Assembly (NCBI GenBank): GCA_964432715.1
Contig: CAYSOW010000061.1
Location: 1-12,873, forward strand
From: Phocaeicola_A sp964432715
GTDB lineage: Bacteria > Bacteroidota > Bacteroidia > Bacteroidales > Bacteroidaceae
DNA length: 12,873 nucleotides
Direction: 5' to 3'
The position numbers and the translations under genes are program-made. Under the pieces are notes generated by a model, which ran no database searches, was not told the origin of the DNA, and worked only from the letters and a program-made list of their open reading frames with translations. Shown here piece by piece: positions 11,649 through 12,873 of the stretch (positions are counted from its first letter, which is position 1; each line of letters begins with the position of its first letter).

Positions 11649-12554
11649 ATGATGAAATTATCGAAAATGCTTTTGACGGGTCTGATAGCCGCTTCTTTCT
11701 GGATGGAAGGAGGTGCCAACACGCTCTTCGCACAGACGAAGAAGGAGGCGCAGCGCTATAAGATAGCGGTGTGCGACTGGATGATTCTGAAGCGTCAAAA
11801 GATTGGCTCTTTCGCCTTGTCTCAGAAACTGGGAGCCGATGGCGTGGAAGTCGACCTCGGTAGCTTGGGCAAACGAGAGAATTTCGATAATAAGTTGCGT
11901 GACCCCGAGTTTCAAAAGCTCTTCAACGAGAAGTCGGCAGAGACGGGCGTAGAGATTGCTTCGCTGGCCATGTCGGGATTCTACGGTCAACCCTTCACCG
12001 CGCGTCAGAACTTTCTGGAGATGGTGGATGAGTGCTTGAACAGCATGGAAGCGGTGGGTGCCAAAGTGGTGTTCCTTCCTTTAGGCGTCGGTTGCAACCT
12101 GACGCAGAACCCGGAGGCGAGACCCGAAGTGGTGCGACTGCTGAAGTTGGCGGGCGACAAAGCGGCAAAACGTGGCTTGACCATTGGCATTGAGACTTCG
12201 CTCTCTGCTAAAGAGGAGGTGAAGTTGCTGAAGGAGATAGGTTCCAAAGGAATTAAAATCTACTTCAAATTTCAGAACGCCTTGGAGAACGGACGCGATC
12301 TCTGTGCAGAGCTGAAGACCTTAGGTAAGAAGCGCATCTGCCAGATACATTGCACCGACACCGACGGCGTGACGCTCCCCAACAACGAGCGCATAGATAT
12401 GGCGCTGGTGAAACAGACGCTCGACCGCATGGGATGGTCGGGATGGTTGGTTGTGGAACGTTCCAGAGATAAAAATGACGTGCGTAATGTAGAGAAGAAC
12501 TACGGTACCAACGTGAGTTACCTGAAAGAAGTCTTTCAGTCAAACAACAAATAG
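11649..12554 (+). CDS. Secreted xylose-isomerase-like TIM-barrel protein (sugar phosphate isomerase/epimerase family)
   Basis: A 301-residue protein of the AP-endonuclease-2/xylose isomerase-like TIM-barrel family. A signal peptide spans about residues 1-29 (hydrophobic core MLLTGLIAASFWM, likely cut after ANTLFA), so it acts in the periplasm or outside. Family metal-binding positions are E182 (IGIETS), H234 (QIHCTD) and E270 (VVERS). The expected Asp between them is K207, in IYFKFQN where relatives have a YYDxxN pattern. The frame extends to a TTG at 11643, but ATG at 11649 (or 11652) gives a normal signal peptide. Epimerase or isomerase activity on a sugar is the family expectation; with the Asp missing, activity is doubtful. 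It lies between nadA and another exported protein, possibly in a glycan-use locus that continues to the right. Confidence 0.82.
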   Translation: MMKLSKMLLTGLIAASFWMEGGANTLFAQTKKEAQRYKIAVCDWMILKRQKIGSFALSQKLGADGVEVDLGSLGKRENFDNKLRDPEFQKLFNEKSAETGVEIASLAMSGFYGQPFTARQNFLEMVDECLNSMEAVGAKVVFLPLGVGCNLTQNPEARPEVVRLLKLAGDKAAKRGLTIGIETSLSAKEEVKLLKEIGSKGIKIYFKFQNALENGRDLCAELKTLGKKRICQIHCTDTDGVTLPNNERIDMALVKQTLDRMGWSGWLVVERSRDKNDVRNVEKNYGTNVSYLKEVFQSNNK

Positions 12555-12783
12555 TAGCTTGCCATGGAAACCTGTAATCGATACACGAAGCACCTGATAT
12601 ATAATTAATATATTGGTATAACCTAGAGACTTTAAATGTAAGTACATGAAAGGCATGAGTCTACCGCCTCTCCGGCAAAAAGTAGATGAATGAACATAGT
12701 GTCTTGGTTTAAAAAGTCCTTAGTCGAATATGTGAATACGAGAATACCAAAACATATATGTTTAATCTTTTAATTATCAACCT

Positions 12784-12873
12784 ATGAGGAAAAATTCTTT
12801 TTATGTTTCCCTTCTTGGAAATCTAATGTCCGGAGGGAAAAGAATCGCATTAGGAGCATTGGTGATGGGAGCA
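12784..12873 (+). CDS. N-terminus of a probable exported protein (truncated by window end)
   Basis: Thirty codons are visible, running off the window. They begin MRKNSFYVSLLGNLM and continue into GGKRIALGALVMGA, a basic then hydrophobic segment like a signal peptide. There are no domains to identify. Large outer-membrane TonB-dependent receptors (SusC/RagA type) in Bacteroidales often begin this way and often neighbour secreted sugar-active proteins, but the visible part cannot decide. The preceding 229 bp hold no gene; the only promoter-like element is TATGTTTA at 12766-12773, one mismatch from TAnnTTTG. Confidence 0.55.
   Translation, partial: MRKNSFYVSLLGNLMSGGKRIALGALVMGA

Noticed and set aside
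12642..12690. 15-codon open frame starting at 12645 and an imperfect TCTAC/GTAGA stem-loop before the last gene
   Set aside because: Too short and weak to call a leader peptide, riboswitch or terminator.

Overview
The window looks like chromosomal DNA from a Bacteroidales bacterium, probably Bacteroides or a close relative. Three things point there. Almost every transcription unit starts behind a Bacteroidetes-type promoter with a perfect TAnnTTTG -7 box. Most genes lack Shine-Dalgarno sites. The gene content also fits: yraN-birA, a DUF4254 gene beside a family 9 glycosyltransferase, and a secreted xylose-isomerase-like protein. Coding DNA is moderately GC-rich and intergenic DNA is AT-rich. 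There is no CRISPR array, insertion sequence, phage gene or tRNA. A run of 100 N at 2004-2103 is a scaffold gap of unknown true length.

Layout. 1-1204: birA and yraN on the minus strand. 1276-1998: a small ribbon-helix-helix-like protein gene and the tRNA deaminase gene tadA on the plus strand. After the gap comes rpsO (minus), with a bidirectional terminator, diverging from typA (plus). 4526-7927 is a four-gene minus-strand cell-envelope cluster. Transcribed from right to left it is DUF4254, a heptosyltransferase-like GT9, a WaaP/Kdo-kinase-like LPS kinase and an LpxL/HtrB-like acyltransferase. It diverges from pdxB (plus, vitamin B6 synthesis), which converges on a TrmH-family RNA methyltransferase (minus). 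After a 771-bp gene-free stretch come nadA (plus, NAD synthesis), a secreted TIM-barrel protein and the first 30 codons of another probable exported protein.

The most notable region is 9631-10401. It holds a palindromic pair of perfect DnaA boxes, several one-mismatch boxes, six copies of the octamer TGTTGATA/TATCAACA, a C-rich/G-poor tract and a very AT-rich end. GC skew changes sign across it even between genes on the same strand: pdxB is C-rich and nadA is G-rich on their own coding strands. Together this makes it a good candidate replication origin, with no dnaA gene in view. Other points of interest are a terminator for the RNA methyltransferase gene encoded inside the 3' end of pdxB, three short tandem duplications (16-18 bp) at gene boundaries, the uncharacterised DUF4254 gene heading an LPS-core cluster, and a Lys in place of the expected metal-binding Asp in the TIM-barrel protein.
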